From: Bacteroidaceae bacterium | Lineage (GTDB): Bacteria; Bacteroidota; Bacteroidia; Bacteroidales; Bacteroidaceae | NCBI GenBank assembly: GCA_017465905.1 | Contig: JAFTVE010000051.1 | Location: forward strand, 1 to 45,170 | Direction of reading: 5' to 3' | DNA: 45,170 nucleotides | Shown here: in pieces, positions 15,359 to 23,601 of the stretch | How positions within the stretch are numbered: the first letter of the stretch is position 1 | Layout of the letters: each line of letters opens with the position of its first letter | Made by a program: the position numbers and the translations under genes | The notes under the pieces: model-generated | The model's database searches: none | What the model was told of the DNA's origin: nothing | Seen by the model: only the letters and a program-made list of their open reading frames with translations

Positions 15359-15399
15359 CAGCGGAGAATCTTGCAAACATGTCACAAGATTCTTCGCTG
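15359..15399 (-). terminator. Intrinsic terminator of mannonate dehydratase gene
   Basis: 15-bp arms CAGCGGAGAATCTTG / CAAGATTCTTCGCTG with one G-T pair and an 11-nt loop. On the minus strand it is followed by TGTATTTTTTTTATTTT, a classical U tract. It may also stop the convergent DUF4249 transcript. Confidence 0.75.
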
Positions 15400-15435
15400 C
15401 ACTCAGAGCAAAATACTTCTACAGATATTCTCTGT

Positions 15436-16608
15436 TTACTTACTTAATTCATTGCGCACAACGGCCATCACACCATCCATCTGTGCAAGTCCCATCATAC
15501 GGCCATGGAATGAATAGCCAGCGTTGTAGCCCTTGTCCTCATCGCCCAACATCGTGCGACCATGGTCTACACGCATAGGCACATCGGGATTCTCTCGTTC
15601 GAAGATGCGTACCACCTCGATGAGGTTGGCACGTCCCTTGAGGTGATCGGCCTCAATGAAGTCGCCATTGGGCAACACATCGGTGCTGCGCAGATGCACA
15701 AAGTGAGTGCGGCTGGCATACTTGCGGGCCAATGCAGGCACATCGTTCTGTATGCCGGCAGAGAGTGAACCACAGCAGAAGGTCAGTCCGTTGTGCGGAT
15801 TATCAACGGCATTCAAGAACCACGCAATATCCTCATCGCACGTCACGATACGTGGCAATCCCAACAGCTGGCAGGGAGGATCATCGGGATGTACACACAT
15901 GTTCACTCCATACTCCTCACACACAGGCATCACGGCCGAGAGGAAGTAGCGCATATTCTCACGCAATGTGTCGCGGTCGATACCGTCATAAAGTGCCAAC
16001 AATTCGCGGAAACGACTCACGGGGTCAGCATCACGCTCGCTGATATTACCGTTGACGAAGCCCTGTGTCTTCACAATGATAGTATCTACCAAGGCACGAC
16101 GTACCTCGTCGGTAATGGTCTTGTGCATCTCGGCAGCAGCAGCCAGTTCCTCTGCTGTATAGTCGGCCTCAGCACCGGGGCGGCACAGGATGTAGCAGTC
16201 GAAGTAGACAAACTTCACGCGGTTGAAGTAAAGTGAGGTGGAGCCGTCGGCCCAAGGGTGATCCAACTCGGTGCGTGCCCAGTCAAGCACCGGCATGAAG
16301 TTGTAGCACACGGTCTTCACACCTGCCTTGCCCAGATTGGCGAGGCTCACCTTATAGTTCTCGATGAGGGCGTCACGTTCGGGACCACCATACTTGATGG
16401 CTTCACACACGGGCAAGCTCTCCACTACCGACCAACGAAGGCCATAGCTCTCAATATATTGCTTAAGGTCGTTGATGGCCTCCAATGTCCAAATCTCTCC
16501 GTTGGGTACGTCGTGCAATGCTGTCACTATACCCTCCACGCCTATCTGACGCAACATCGTCAGCGTGATCTTATCGTTCTTTCCGAACCATCTCCAAGTC
16601 TTTTCCAT
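15436..16608 (-). CDS. uxuA: Mannonate dehydratase
   Basis: Dehydrates D-mannonate to 2-keto-3-deoxy-D-gluconate in hexuronate (glucuronate) catabolism (EC 4.2.1.8). Cytoplasmic metal-dependent TIM barrel of 390 residues, the usual UxuA length. It begins MEKTWRWFGKNDKITL; an upstream in-frame Met at 16650 was rejected because it overlaps the promoter -7 element and adds a non-family extension. Family segments include VCYNFMPVLDW (about 104-114), NMCVHPDDPP (about 233-242, metal and substrate site), THFVHLRSTD (about 309-318) and MRVDHGRTM (about 351-359). It stands alone; kdgK/kdgA or uxaC are not in view. Glucuronate from glycosaminoglycans would fit the nearby GH84, but that link is speculative. 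Confidence 0.95.
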   Translation of the reverse strand: MEKTWRWFGKNDKITLTMLRQIGVEGIVTALHDVPNGEIWTLEAINDLKQYIESYGLRWSVVESLPVCEAIKYGGPERDALIENYKVSLANLGKAGVKTVCYNFMPVLDWARTELDHPWADGSTSLYFNRVKFVYFDCYILCRPGAEADYTAEELAAAAEMHKTITDEVRRALVDTIIVKTQGFVNGNISERDADPVSRFRELLALYDGIDRDTLRENMRYFLSAVMPVCEEYGVNMCVHPDDPPCQLLGLPRIVTCDEDIAWFLNAVDNPHNGLTFCCGSLSAGIQNDVPALARKYASRTHFVHLRSTDVLPNGDFIEADHLKGRANLIEVVRIFERENPDVPMRVDHGRTMLGDEDKGYNAGYSFHGRMMGLAQMDGVMAVVRNELSK

Positions 16609-16636
16609 ATGCTCTGACTCTATGTTATATCGACAA

Positions 16637-16644
16637 CAAAAGTA
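16637..16644 (-). promoter_or_regulatory. -7 element of uxuA
   Basis: CAAAAGTA on the plus strand reads TACTTTTG on the minus strand, 28 bp before the uxuA start codon. The -33 element is not clear. Confidence 0.5.
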
Positions 16645-16707
16645 CGACAATTCTTCGATACTCCGCCGTCAACAATACATAAACTTTGTTTCTATATACT
16701 AACAGCC

Positions 16708-17349
16708 CTATATATCATACAAGCCGTCATGCTCCTTCTCCAGCTCCTTAGCCCGCTCCTGCAGTCGCTTCTCCAACCGTTTGAGTCCCCCTTCAAGCGA
16801 CTCGCCCAATCCACGTAGCGACTTCTCCAATCCATCGGCAAGGCCCTCAAGATACCGAGAGAGTTTCTCCTCATCAATACCAGTTCCCTCCTCATTCATT
16901 ATGGCGCGTAAGAAAGCATTGGTTACATAGAGGCGCGTCAGCGAGGGGTCGGACACATCGCTGTCCACTATCACCAGATAGGCATACTCCTCCTCTGCAT
17001 TATTTACATATACAGAACGAAAGCCCTTCTCCTTCAATAGAGCGTAGTCGTTGGGCACCACGTCGAGCACCTTATCGGAAAAGCGCTCACGTGTAGACTC
17101 CTTGCACTGGTCGAGCTTGAGCGACATCCACTCTTCCACCCCCATCAGTGCCATCGCACCACTCACCAATCGCTGAGCCTCCGGCGACATATCATCATCG
17201 AGTACATCATTGAAGTGATAATCTCTATTCAGCACGCGGCATACCGCGCCCTCCTTCTCCTTATATCTGTTTATGAACCGCTCCAGTGAGTCGGCATAGC
17301 TCAGCGAACACACGAGCAGCAGGCAGGTCAATGTAAAAAACTTCTTCAT
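16708..17349 (-). CDS. Secreted DUF4252-like protein with C-terminal coiled coil
   Basis: 213 residues with a signal peptide (MKKFFTLTCLLLVCSLSYA, cleavage about 19/20). The mature protein begins DSLERFINRYKEKEGA, similar to the opening of DUF4252 proteins of Bacteroidales (a helix followed by an E-G-A/V strand). A central alpha/beta region (about 75-150) contains VYVNNAEEEYAYLVIVDSD. The last 60 residues are a charged heptad-like helix (LEKSLRGLGESLEGGLKRLEKRL...). No catalytic motif is seen and no function is known for the family. It has its own promoter and is probably monocistronic. Confidence 0.6.
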   Translation of the reverse strand: MKKFFTLTCLLLVCSLSYADSLERFINRYKEKEGAVCRVLNRDYHFNDVLDDDMSPEAQRLVSGAMALMGVEEWMSLKLDQCKESTRERFSDKVLDVVPNDYALLKEKGFRSVYVNNAEEEYAYLVIVDSDVSDPSLTRLYVTNAFLRAIMNEEGTGIDEEKLSRYLEGLADGLEKSLRGLGESLEGGLKRLEKRLQERAKELEKEHDGLYDI

Positions 17350-17371
17350 CGCTTCTCTTCATTTAACTGGA

Positions 17372-17403
17372 CAAATATAGCGACTTTTGTCAAGAACGAC
17401 AAG
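17372..17403 (-). promoter_or_regulatory. Promoter of DUF4252-like gene
   Basis: On the minus strand CTTG (17403-17400), 20 bp, TATATTTG (17379-17372). The -7 is a full match, the -33 has one mismatch, and the element lies 22 bp before the start codon. Confidence 0.6.
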
Positions 17404-17502
17404 AGAAACTTAATGTAATATACCCAATACACAGATTTTAAGACGACAAGAACAGCCAACCGACACCATAGAAAGCGACAATACTCTCATAAACAAAAGC
17501 TA

Positions 17503-17534
17503 TTTGCACAAACCGATGATGAAGACTATCTTTG
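17503..17534 (+). promoter_or_regulatory. Promoter of tpx
   Basis: TTTG (17503-17506), 20 bp, TATCTTTG (17527-17534): a full consensus match, giving a leader of about 55 nt to the tpx ATG at 17594. It overlaps and so rules out a longer in-frame start at 17504. Confidence 0.8.
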
Positions 17535-17593
17535 CACTGTCAAAAAAGAACAATAAACAAACAAAAACGTTTACACAAGAAAAGAAGAATACT

Positions 17594-18100
17594 ATGGCTA
17601 CAACAAATTTCAAAGGAAACAAGGTAAACCTCGATGGCACCTTTATAGCAACTGGAACAATTGCCCCTCAGGTAGAATTGGTGAAAAATGATTTGTCGAC
17701 ATGCACACTCGACGAACATAAAGGTCGATATGTGGTACTAAACATATTCCCCAGCATCGACACGGGAGTATGCGCTGCTTCGGTACGCAAGTTCAACAAG
17801 TTGGCAGCCTCTACGCCCAACACGGTAGTGCTGTGCATCTCGCGCGACCTACCCTTTGCGCAGAGCCGATTCTGCGGCGCAGAGGGCATAGAGAATGTGG
17901 TGACGCTGTCGGACTTCCGCAGAGAGAGTACCTTCGGCAAGGACTACGGCGTGCAGATGGCCGATGGTCCATTGGCCGGTCTACTGGCTCGTGCCGTGGT
18001 AGTCATCGCTCCCGACGGCAAGGTGTGCCATGCCGAGCTAGTGCCCGAAATCACTACCGAGCCCAATTATGAGGCGGCGATAAAGGCTATTAAGGACTAA
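17594..18100 (+). CDS. tpx: Thiol peroxidase (Tpx, atypical 2-Cys peroxiredoxin)
   Basis: Reduces lipid and hydrogen peroxides with thioredoxin as donor; soluble. 168 residues, the normal Tpx length, starting MATTNFKGNKVNLDG. Family segments: APQVELV (about 24-30), the peroxidatic cysteine in FPSIDTGVC-AASVRKFN (Cys about 61, with the conserved Thr of the active site), and the resolving cysteine in FAQSRFCGAEGI (about 95). The start at 17594 is chosen over the upstream Met because the promoter -7 element would lie inside the longer form. It is monocistronic, with a strong bidirectional hairpin after it. Confidence 0.95.
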   Translation: MATTNFKGNKVNLDGTFIATGTIAPQVELVKNDLSTCTLDEHKGRYVVLNIFPSIDTGVCAASVRKFNKLAASTPNTVVLCISRDLPFAQSRFCGAEGIENVVTLSDFRRESTFGKDYGVQMADGPLAGLLARAVVVIAPDGKVCHAELVPEITTEPNYEAAIKAIKD

Positions 18101-18122
18101 TCGGTAATCAATAAAAATTGAG

Positions 18123-18152
18123 GAGGGTGTGCAAAGATCTTTGCACACCCTC
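18123..18152. terminator. Bidirectional terminator between tpx and SPFH lipoprotein gene
   Basis: A 30-bp perfect palindrome: GAGGGTGTGCAAAGA followed by its reverse complement. It lies between the convergent stops at 18100 and 18175. The minus-strand transcript gains a TTTTTA tract. Confidence 0.8.
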
Positions 18153-18174
18153 AAGCTATAAGCTATTCAGTTCA

Positions 18175-19005
18175 CTATCGACGTACGTTCCACATATTTG
18201 AAGTACCCGTGTTGCCAACCAACACATCAATATTGGCTCCATCCTTCTTCTCGATGATTTCCCATGCCTTCAGCTGAATAAACTGATCGGTGCTCAGTCC
18301 CAGCTCCTTCTGATAGGCCTTGTCGGCAATGGCACGCTGACGCTCGGCTGCCTCTTTAGCCTTGAGCATCTCAAGACGGCTCTCTTCAGTGCGCTTGGCC
18401 TGTGTTGCAGCAGCTGTGTTGTCCATCTCAGCCTTCTGCTTCTCATTGGGAATGGCACGTCCTACCACCACATTAACCACAGTTACAGGAAGCTCGCCTC
18501 CCTTCTCTGACAAATCGGCTATATAATCCTCCATATCATTCTTCACCGCATAGTTGATGGAATCGAGCACCTCTCGATTGCTCATGAGGTCGAACGGGCC
18601 AAACTTGGAGATGTAGTTACGCACCGTGTTTCTATATACCTCCTGAATAACATTCACATACCAGTTGGGACCATAGTTTTTGATGAGAACGGGCGATTTG
18701 TTGTCCTTTACCTGCAATTGGATCTGGGTACTGAAGTCGAGCAAAGTGTTATCGTTTGAGGCTGCATCATCAAGCTTTTCATCAAACTTCTGAGGCAACA
18801 TGGACACGATAACATATTTTGTCGAGAACCATTCATACTGACGACCCGTCTCTACCGGCTCATCATCGACACCGCCATGTCCAAAGAGATAGGGCTGATG
18901 GATAAGCACAGCCTCTTCGCCCGCACCAGGAGCCACATTTACACACGATGTGATGCCACACATCATACCTGCTACAAGAGCACATTTCACTAAATTCTTC
19001 ATCAT
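18175..19005 (-). CDS. SPFH/Band-7 (prohibitin-like) lipoprotein
   Basis: 276 residues with a lipoprotein signal (GMMCGITSC, Cys about 21) in place of the N-terminal anchor helix usual in this superfamily. The SPFH domain (about 25-190) runs from AGEEAVLIHQPYLFGHGGVDDEP through LDFSTQIQLQVKDNKSP to VVNVVVGRAIPNEKQKAEMDN. A charged coiled coil of Ala/Glu/Lys/Arg follows (about 185-240), as in prohibitins. The C-terminus LKAWEIIEKKDGANIDVLVGN is typical of bacterial prohibitin-like proteins. It is likely oligomeric and tied to the membrane. It begins 8 bp after the U32 gene, so both are in one transcript; the functional link is unknown. Confidence 0.82.
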   Translation of the reverse strand: MMKNLVKCALVAGMMCGITSCVNVAPGAGEEAVLIHQPYLFGHGGVDDEPVETGRQYEWFSTKYVIVSMLPQKFDEKLDDAASNDNTLLDFSTQIQLQVKDNKSPVLIKNYGPNWYVNVIQEVYRNTVRNYISKFGPFDLMSNREVLDSINYAVKNDMEDYIADLSEKGGELPVTVVNVVVGRAIPNEKQKAEMDNTAAATQAKRTEESRLEMLKAKEAAERQRAIADKAYQKELGLSTDQFIQLKAWEIIEKKDGANIDVLVGNTGTSNMWNVRR

Positions 19006-19013
19006 ACTACGTA

Positions 19014-20930
19014 TTAATAGTTACTATTATTCTTATTGTTCACACTATCATTCTCTTTTACCAACATCATACACTGCTTGCAGTCGAACTCCAAGACAAA
19101 GCGGCGTCCGTCAGCCGACACCAGATTGTATGGCTCACGATAGGGCGACTTGACGCCTCCATGGCGGGGACACCAGCCTAAGGCATAGCGCAGGCAGTGG
19201 CGGCAGAACATCAGCGTGGCTCCACGCGGTGCACTGATCTCATAGGCTGGAGCAATCTCCTCAACGCCCAATGAGCGGTAGAAGGCCTCAGCACGACGGT
19301 TGCCGACGTTGGCCAGATAAGACAATTGACAATTGACAATTGGCAATTGACAATTATTGCTTGCATCGCTCTCAACTTTCAATTTTGATTTTTCAATTTT
19401 CAATTTACAGGCTCTCCCAAATGCCTCTACCGCAGTGCGGCGCATATCGGCTAGTACGGACGAGGGGATAAACCAATTGTCGGAGAAGTCAATCTCGATA
19501 CTCTGGACTATAAAGTTGGTGCCGCCCAGCTTAGAGAGTTGCGCCTCGATGCCTGCACGTTGCTCGCTACGGGCCTGCTCCTTGTCGCGGGTAAAGTTGA
19601 CCGTGACGCTGTGTCCCTCATCATCAGTGAAGGTGAGCGAGAAACCGAAAGAGATATCGCGCAGGCATATATTTATAGGTATGCGACGCTCTGCCGAGGG
19701 ACGTGAGAGCAGACGTTCAAACTCCATGTCATAGTTGCGGAAGAGCGGTGTACGGGCACGCAAGCCACGGGGCATATCCTTCGGATAGAGGCGTATGCCC
19801 TCTACCCTGTTCACGCGAAACCCTTGCAAGCGCCCCTGCTCATCGATGAAGCAGAGTCCGTCGCCATTATGGAATGTCTTGACCGACGACACGGCAATGT
19901 ATCCGCGCCCTATCTCCTTGACGTGGCCTACGGGCTCGCCCACTGATTTTGGGGTGTCGAAGGAGAACACATCGGTACGACGACCAGTGAGGAAGTAGTC
20001 GGTAAAGCCACGATTGAAACTCTTGTCGAGTTGTGGGGTGAAGGTATAGGTGCTCACGCCCTGCGAGGCACGCTTGTACTCGGGGCGACGGGCCAGGATC
20101 GCATCAATAGCCTGGCGATAGTAAGCGGTAACGTTCTTGACGTACGACACATCCTTCAGTCGGCCCTCAATCTTGAACGAGCAGATGCCTGCATCCATCA
20201 TCGCCTCGAGGTGGGCACTGCGGTTCATATCCTTGAGCGACAGCAAGTGACGCTGCTCCTCGATAACGCGTCCGTCGGCATCCACAAGGTCGAAGGGCAA
20301 GCGACAAAACTGGGCACACTCTCCCCTATTGGCACTGCGGCCGAAGCAAGCCTGCGAGGCGTAGCACTGACCGCTATAGCTCACGCAGAGCGCTCCATGC
20401 ACGAAGGCTTCGAGCGGCACAGGGCAAGCACGATGTATCTCCTCTATCTCCTTGAGCGAGAGCTCGCGGGCCAGCACCACCTGAGAGAATCCCACCGAAT
20501 GGAGGAACTGCACCTTCTCCGCCGTGCGGTTATCCGTCTGCGTACTGGCATGCAGTGCTATGGGTGGCAAGTTCATCGTAAGCAAGGCCATATCCTGCAC
20601 GATGAGTGCATCAACACCAATGCGGTAGAGTTGCCATACAAGCGCCTCCACTTCGGCGAGCTCGTCATCCTTGATGAGGGTATTGAGCGTCACATACACA
20701 CGGGCTCCAAACTGATGGGCATAGTCGGCCAACTGACGCAAATCGTCAATCGAGTTGCCCGCTGCAGCACGGGCTCCAAACTTAGGCGCACCGATATACA
20801 CGGCATCGGCTCCGTGGCGGATAGCCTCAATACCGCACTCAAGGTTCTTAGCGGGAGAGAGTAACTCAATTCTCCTCACGACAACACAACCACTATTACG
20901 ATTGGAAGAAGTCAACTGTTCACTTTTCAT
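19014..20930 (-). CDS. U32-family protein, RlhA-like (with DUF3656-like domain)
   Basis: 638 residues. The N-terminal TIM-barrel-like U32 domain starts IELLSPAKNLECGIEAIRHGADAVYIG (about 21-47). The family signature is E-A-F-V-H-G-A-L-C-V-S-Y-S-G-Q-C (about 173-188), followed by further cysteines in SQACFGRSANRGECAQFC. A DUF3656-like domain (about 385-530) is present, as in E. coli RlhA (653 residues), which hydroxylates 23S rRNA C2501; the shorter TrhP type acts on tRNA U34. Despite the historical name peptidase U32, an RNA hydroxylation role is more likely. A C-terminal cysteine set (CRHCLRYALGWCPRHGG, CKQC) could bind a metal. About 30 residues near 508-538 come from an AT-rich repeat inserted in frame. 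The start may be slightly later, because the first 18 residues are not family-like. Confidence 0.85.
   Translation of the reverse strand: MKSEQLTSSNRNSGCVVVRRIELLSPAKNLECGIEAIRHGADAVYIGAPKFGARAAAGNSIDDLRQLADYAHQFGARVYVTLNTLIKDDELAEVEALVWQLYRIGVDALIVQDMALLTMNLPPIALHASTQTDNRTAEKVQFLHSVGFSQVVLARELSLKEIEEIHRACPVPLEAFVHGALCVSYSGQCYASQACFGRSANRGECAQFCRLPFDLVDADGRVIEEQRHLLSLKDMNRSAHLEAMMDAGICSFKIEGRLKDVSYVKNVTAYYRQAIDAILARRPEYKRASQGVSTYTFTPQLDKSFNRGFTDYFLTGRRTDVFSFDTPKSVGEPVGHVKEIGRGYIAVSSVKTFHNGDGLCFIDEQGRLQGFRVNRVEGIRLYPKDMPRGLRARTPLFRNYDMEFERLLSRPSAERRIPINICLRDISFGFSLTFTDDEGHSVTVNFTRDKEQARSEQRAGIEAQLSKLGGTNFIVQSIEIDFSDNWFIPSSVLADMRRTAVEAFGRACKLKIEKSKLKVESDASNNCQLPIVNCQLSYLANVGNRRAEAFYRSLGVEEIAPAYEISAPRGATLMFCRHCLRYALGWCPRHGGVKSPYREPYNLVSADGRRFVLEFDCKQCMMLVKENDSVNNKNNSNY
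19321..19410. repeat. AT-rich tandem repeat inserted in frame in the U32 gene
   Basis: Five ATTGACA-type units (about 19321-19357) plus TTTCAATTTT-type units (about 19373-19407) lie inside the open frame. They are read as a polar insert containing NNCQLPIVNCQLS and KIEKSKLKVES. Neither a stop nor a frameshift results. The same motifs occur in gaps elsewhere in the window. Confidence 0.75.
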
Positions 20931-20972
20931 CCAATAATCCTACAATTATTTCGTACTATAATAAAACAAGTA

Positions 20973-20980
20973 CAAATATA
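20973..20980 (-). promoter_or_regulatory. Possible -7 element of U32/SPFH operon
   Basis: CAAATATA on plus reads TATATTTG on minus, 42 bp before the U32 start. No -33 element at the proper spacing. Confidence 0.4.
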
Positions 20981-21092
20981 GTGTTTTTTTATGACAAGAA
21001 GCCCTACAAGAGCATTTGATAGGACAATTACAACCAAAAAGCACCGTGTTGACATAAAAAAACAAACTTTTTTGAAAAAAAATCTCAAATAT

Positions 21093-21123
21093 TTTGTCAG
21101 TTCAAAAATAACCCGTACCTTTG
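21093..21123 (+). promoter_or_regulatory. Promoter of tRNA-Lys
   Basis: TTTG (21093-21096), 19 bp, TACCTTTG (21116-21123): perfect consensus, ending 21 bp before the mature tRNA. Confidence 0.82.
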
Positions 21124-21144
21124 CATCGCAATTGAAAAAGAGAT

Positions 21145-21217
21145 GCACTCTTAGCTCAGTTGGTAGAGCAATTGACTCTTAATCAATGGGTCCAGGGTTC
21201 GAGTCCCTGAGGGTGTA
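21145..21217 (+). tRNA. tRNA-Lys (anticodon CTT)
   Basis: A full cloverleaf folds. The acceptor pairs GCACTCT with AGGGTGT (two G-U pairs). The D arm is GCTC/GAGC. The anticodon stem is ATTGA/TCAAT with loop CTCTTAA, so the anticodon is CTT, reading AAG. The T arm is CAGGG/CCCTG with TTCGAGT. The discriminator is A and CCA is not encoded. It has its own promoter upstream and a hairpin terminator immediately downstream. Confidence 0.96.
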
Positions 21218-21218
21218 C

Positions 21219-21248
21219 AAAGAGGTCAACCTATCGGTTGGCCTCTTT
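21219..21248 (+). terminator. Terminator of tRNA-Lys transcript
   Basis: AAAGAGGTCAACC, loop TATC, GGTTGGCCTCTTT (one mismatch), running into TTTTCTTT. It begins 2 nt after the tRNA. Confidence 0.8.
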
Positions 21249-21372
21249 TCTTTATATATATTCCTAACCACGCAATAAGCCAACAATACGTCTCAATATT
21301 ACACTCCCATCACAAAGATGCGCATTATCCAAGACAAGAATCGCGCAACAAGGGCATTTTTCCTAACTTATT

Positions 21373-21404
21373 TTTGCAATTAAAAAGGGTAAAGCGTATA
21401 TTTG
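21373..21404 (+). promoter_or_regulatory. Promoter of long-chain acyl-CoA synthetase gene
   Basis: TTTG (21373-21376), 20 bp, TATATTTG (21397-21404), full consensus. It places the transcript start near 21411, which argues against the in-frame Met at 21402. Confidence 0.8.
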
Positions 21405-21458
21405 CATCCGATAAAAACCGAGGATAGCGCACGCTTCCTTTCAAAAATAAACATATTT

Positions 21459-23360
21459 ATGAAAAAGACTTTAGTAGATTTGTTTGAGGAATCAGTCCGC
21501 AAATTTGCCAATAACACATTTTTGTTGGAGAAGACGGACAAGGTATTTGAGCCCACTACTTACAAAGAGGTACAGCAGAAGGTATATCAGTTAGGTGCCG
21601 GCTTGCAGGCTATGGGTGTAAAGAAGGGTGACAATATGGCATTGCTCAGCGAAGGCCGCAACATGTGGGTCATCGGAGAATTGGCCATGTTCTATGCAGG
21701 TGCTGCCAATGTACCCTTGTCAATCAAGTTGGAGGAGAGCAACGACCTGATGTTCCGCCTCATCCATGGCGACGTTAAATATATGATGGTATCAGGCATC
21801 CAGCTTAAGAAGGTACGATTGATCAAGGACAAGCTCCCTGCAGTAGAGAAGATCATCGTATTTGATGCACAAGACCACTACGAAGATCGCGAGATAGCCT
21901 TATCTGAGGTACAGCAGATGGGCGACGAATGGCTCAAGACACACACCATGGAGGAGTTCCTCGCCGTAGGACAGTCACTCCAGAACGACGACATCGCCAC
22001 TATCACCTATACCAGTGGAACCACCGCTGACCCCAAGGGTGTAGTGCTTACCCACCGCAACTACACATCAAACGTAGAGCAGGCCCGTACACTTGTAGCT
22101 ATCGACGAGACATGGCGTACACTCATCATCCTGCCACTCGACCACTGCTTCGCCCACGTGGTTGGCTTCTACATCATGATGGCCTGCGGTGCTACTGCAG
22201 CTACCGTACAAGTAGGTCGTACAGGTGCCGAGACATTGCGCAACATACCTTTAAATATAAAAGAGGTACGCCCCCACTTCATTCTCAGTGTTCCATCATT
22301 GGCCAAAACCTTCAAGAAGAACATCGAATCAGGTATCAAGAAGAAAGGTGCAATGACCGTTCGCCTCTTCAATTGGGGTATGGCCGTAAAGCAATGCTAC
22401 TACGGAGACAGCAACCTCGACTCAAAGGGTCTGCGCGCATTGCTCAAGCCACTCGTATGGCTGTTCGACAAGGTATTGTTCTCTAAGGTACGCGACAACT
22501 TTGGTGGCGAGCTCCGTTTCTTCATCGGTGGCGGTGCCCTCCTCGACAAGGACCTGCAAAAGTTCTATGTAGGTGTAGGCATGCCCATGTTCCAGGGATA
22601 TGGACTATCTGAGGCAACTCCCGTCATCTCATCAAACGGTCCCGACCTCTATCGCTTCGGTTCTAGCGGTAAGCTTGTCAAGCCCATCGAAGTTAAGATT
22701 TGCGACAGCGAAGGCAAGGAGCTCCCTGTAGGCGAACTCGGAGAGATCGTTGTCAAGGGCGAAAACGTCATGAAGGGCTATTGGAAGAATCCCGAATCAA
22801 CAGCAGACACCATTCGCGACGGATGGCTCTACACTGGCGACTTGGGCTATATGTCAAAAGAAAACCTGCTTTATGTAAAGGGACGTTTCAAGAGCCTTCT
22901 CATCTCAAGCGACGGTGAGAAATACAGCCCCGAAGGTATCGAAGAGGCATTCGTAGAGCATCTGGCTACAGTAGACCAAGTAATCCTCTACAACAACCAG
23001 TCACCCTACACCATCGCCCTGCTCGTGCCTAACAAGGAGAACATCCGCACCAAACTGAAAGAGCAAGGACTCGACCTCAGCACCGAAGAGGGCCGCAAGG
23101 CAGGTGTACAACTCATCGATGCCGATATCGCCCGTTTCAAGAAAGGCGGTGACTTGGCAGAGCTCTTCCCCGACCGCTGGCTGCCCAGCACCTTCGCTGT
23201 ATTGCCCGAAGCTTTCACCGAGCAGAATGGCATGATGAACAGCACCATGAAGATTGTGCGCGGTAAGATTGAGAAGGCATACGCCGACCGCATCGAGGCA
23301 CTCTACACTCCTGAAGGCAAGAGCATACTGAACGAAAAGAATTTGGATTCACTGAAATAA
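21459..23360 (+). CDS. Long-chain fatty acid--CoA ligase (AMP-forming)
   Basis: Activates long-chain fatty acids to acyl-CoA via acyl-adenylate; soluble or membrane-associated. 633 residues from the ATG at 21459 (MKKTLVDLFEESV). ANL-superfamily motifs are in order: P-loop-like YTSGTTADPKGVVLTHRN (about 181-198), GYGLSEATPVIS (about 379-390), the adenylate motif YTGDLGYM with the Asp about 459, and the hinge plus C-terminal lid KGRFKSLLISSDGEKYSPEGIE with the Gly-Glu-Lys segment. The N-terminal linker is short, as in Bacteroidota FadD/FAA1-like enzymes. It is monocistronic, with its own promoter and terminator. The in vivo role (uptake of exogenous fatty acids or membrane lipid recycling) is not shown by context. 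Confidence 0.93.
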   Translation: MKKTLVDLFEESVRKFANNTFLLEKTDKVFEPTTYKEVQQKVYQLGAGLQAMGVKKGDNMALLSEGRNMWVIGELAMFYAGAANVPLSIKLEESNDLMFRLIHGDVKYMMVSGIQLKKVRLIKDKLPAVEKIIVFDAQDHYEDREIALSEVQQMGDEWLKTHTMEEFLAVGQSLQNDDIATITYTSGTTADPKGVVLTHRNYTSNVEQARTLVAIDETWRTLIILPLDHCFAHVVGFYIMMACGATAATVQVGRTGAETLRNIPLNIKEVRPHFILSVPSLAKTFKKNIESGIKKKGAMTVRLFNWGMAVKQCYYGDSNLDSKGLRALLKPLVWLFDKVLFSKVRDNFGGELRFFIGGGALLDKDLQKFYVGVGMPMFQGYGLSEATPVISSNGPDLYRFGSSGKLVKPIEVKICDSEGKELPVGELGEIVVKGENVMKGYWKNPESTADTIRDGWLYTGDLGYMSKENLLYVKGRFKSLLISSDGEKYSPEGIEEAFVEHLATVDQVILYNNQSPYTIALLVPNKENIRTKLKEQGLDLSTEEGRKAGVQLIDADIARFKKGGDLAELFPDRWLPSTFAVLPEAFTEQNGMMNSTMKIVRGKIEKAYADRIEALYTPEGKSILNEKNLDSLK

Positions 23361-23387
23361 GAGAATCAGAGAAACTTACAACAATAG

Positions 23388-23422
23388 GAGGGAACCGTTT
23401 CTGATGGTTCCCTCTTTTTTTT
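23388..23422 (+). terminator. Intrinsic terminator of acyl-CoA synthetase gene
   Basis: GAGGGAACC / GGTTCCCTC with a 9-nt loop, followed by eight T. It begins 27 bp after the stop codon. Confidence 0.9.
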
Positions 23423-23539
23423 ATCAATGCGGTAAACAACGCATATGAATACATACTCGTCAATATCCCACACAAATTTTTATTATTGAATTACACATTA
23501 ATAAGCAAAATAAGTTTATCTGACACCAATAATACAAAA

Positions 23540-23568
23540 GCGGGTATGCCTGTGCTAGACATACCCGC
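23540..23568 (-). terminator. Intrinsic terminator of nqr operon
   Basis: GCGGGTATG / CATACCCGC with an 11-nt loop, 33 bp after the nqrF stop. On the minus strand it is followed by TTTTGTATT. Confidence 0.8.
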
Positions 23569-23601
23569 AAAAACTATTTATAAAATAAATTTCTCTACTT
23601 T

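Noticed and set aside
19014-20930. Collagenase/peptidase function for the U32 protein
   Set aside because: The family name is historical; domain layout and length match RlhA-type rRNA hydroxylation proteins, so a protease call is not supported.
21402-21458. Upstream ATG extension of the acyl-CoA synthetase
   Set aside because: It overlaps the -7 element TATATTTG. The family N-terminus begins at 21459.
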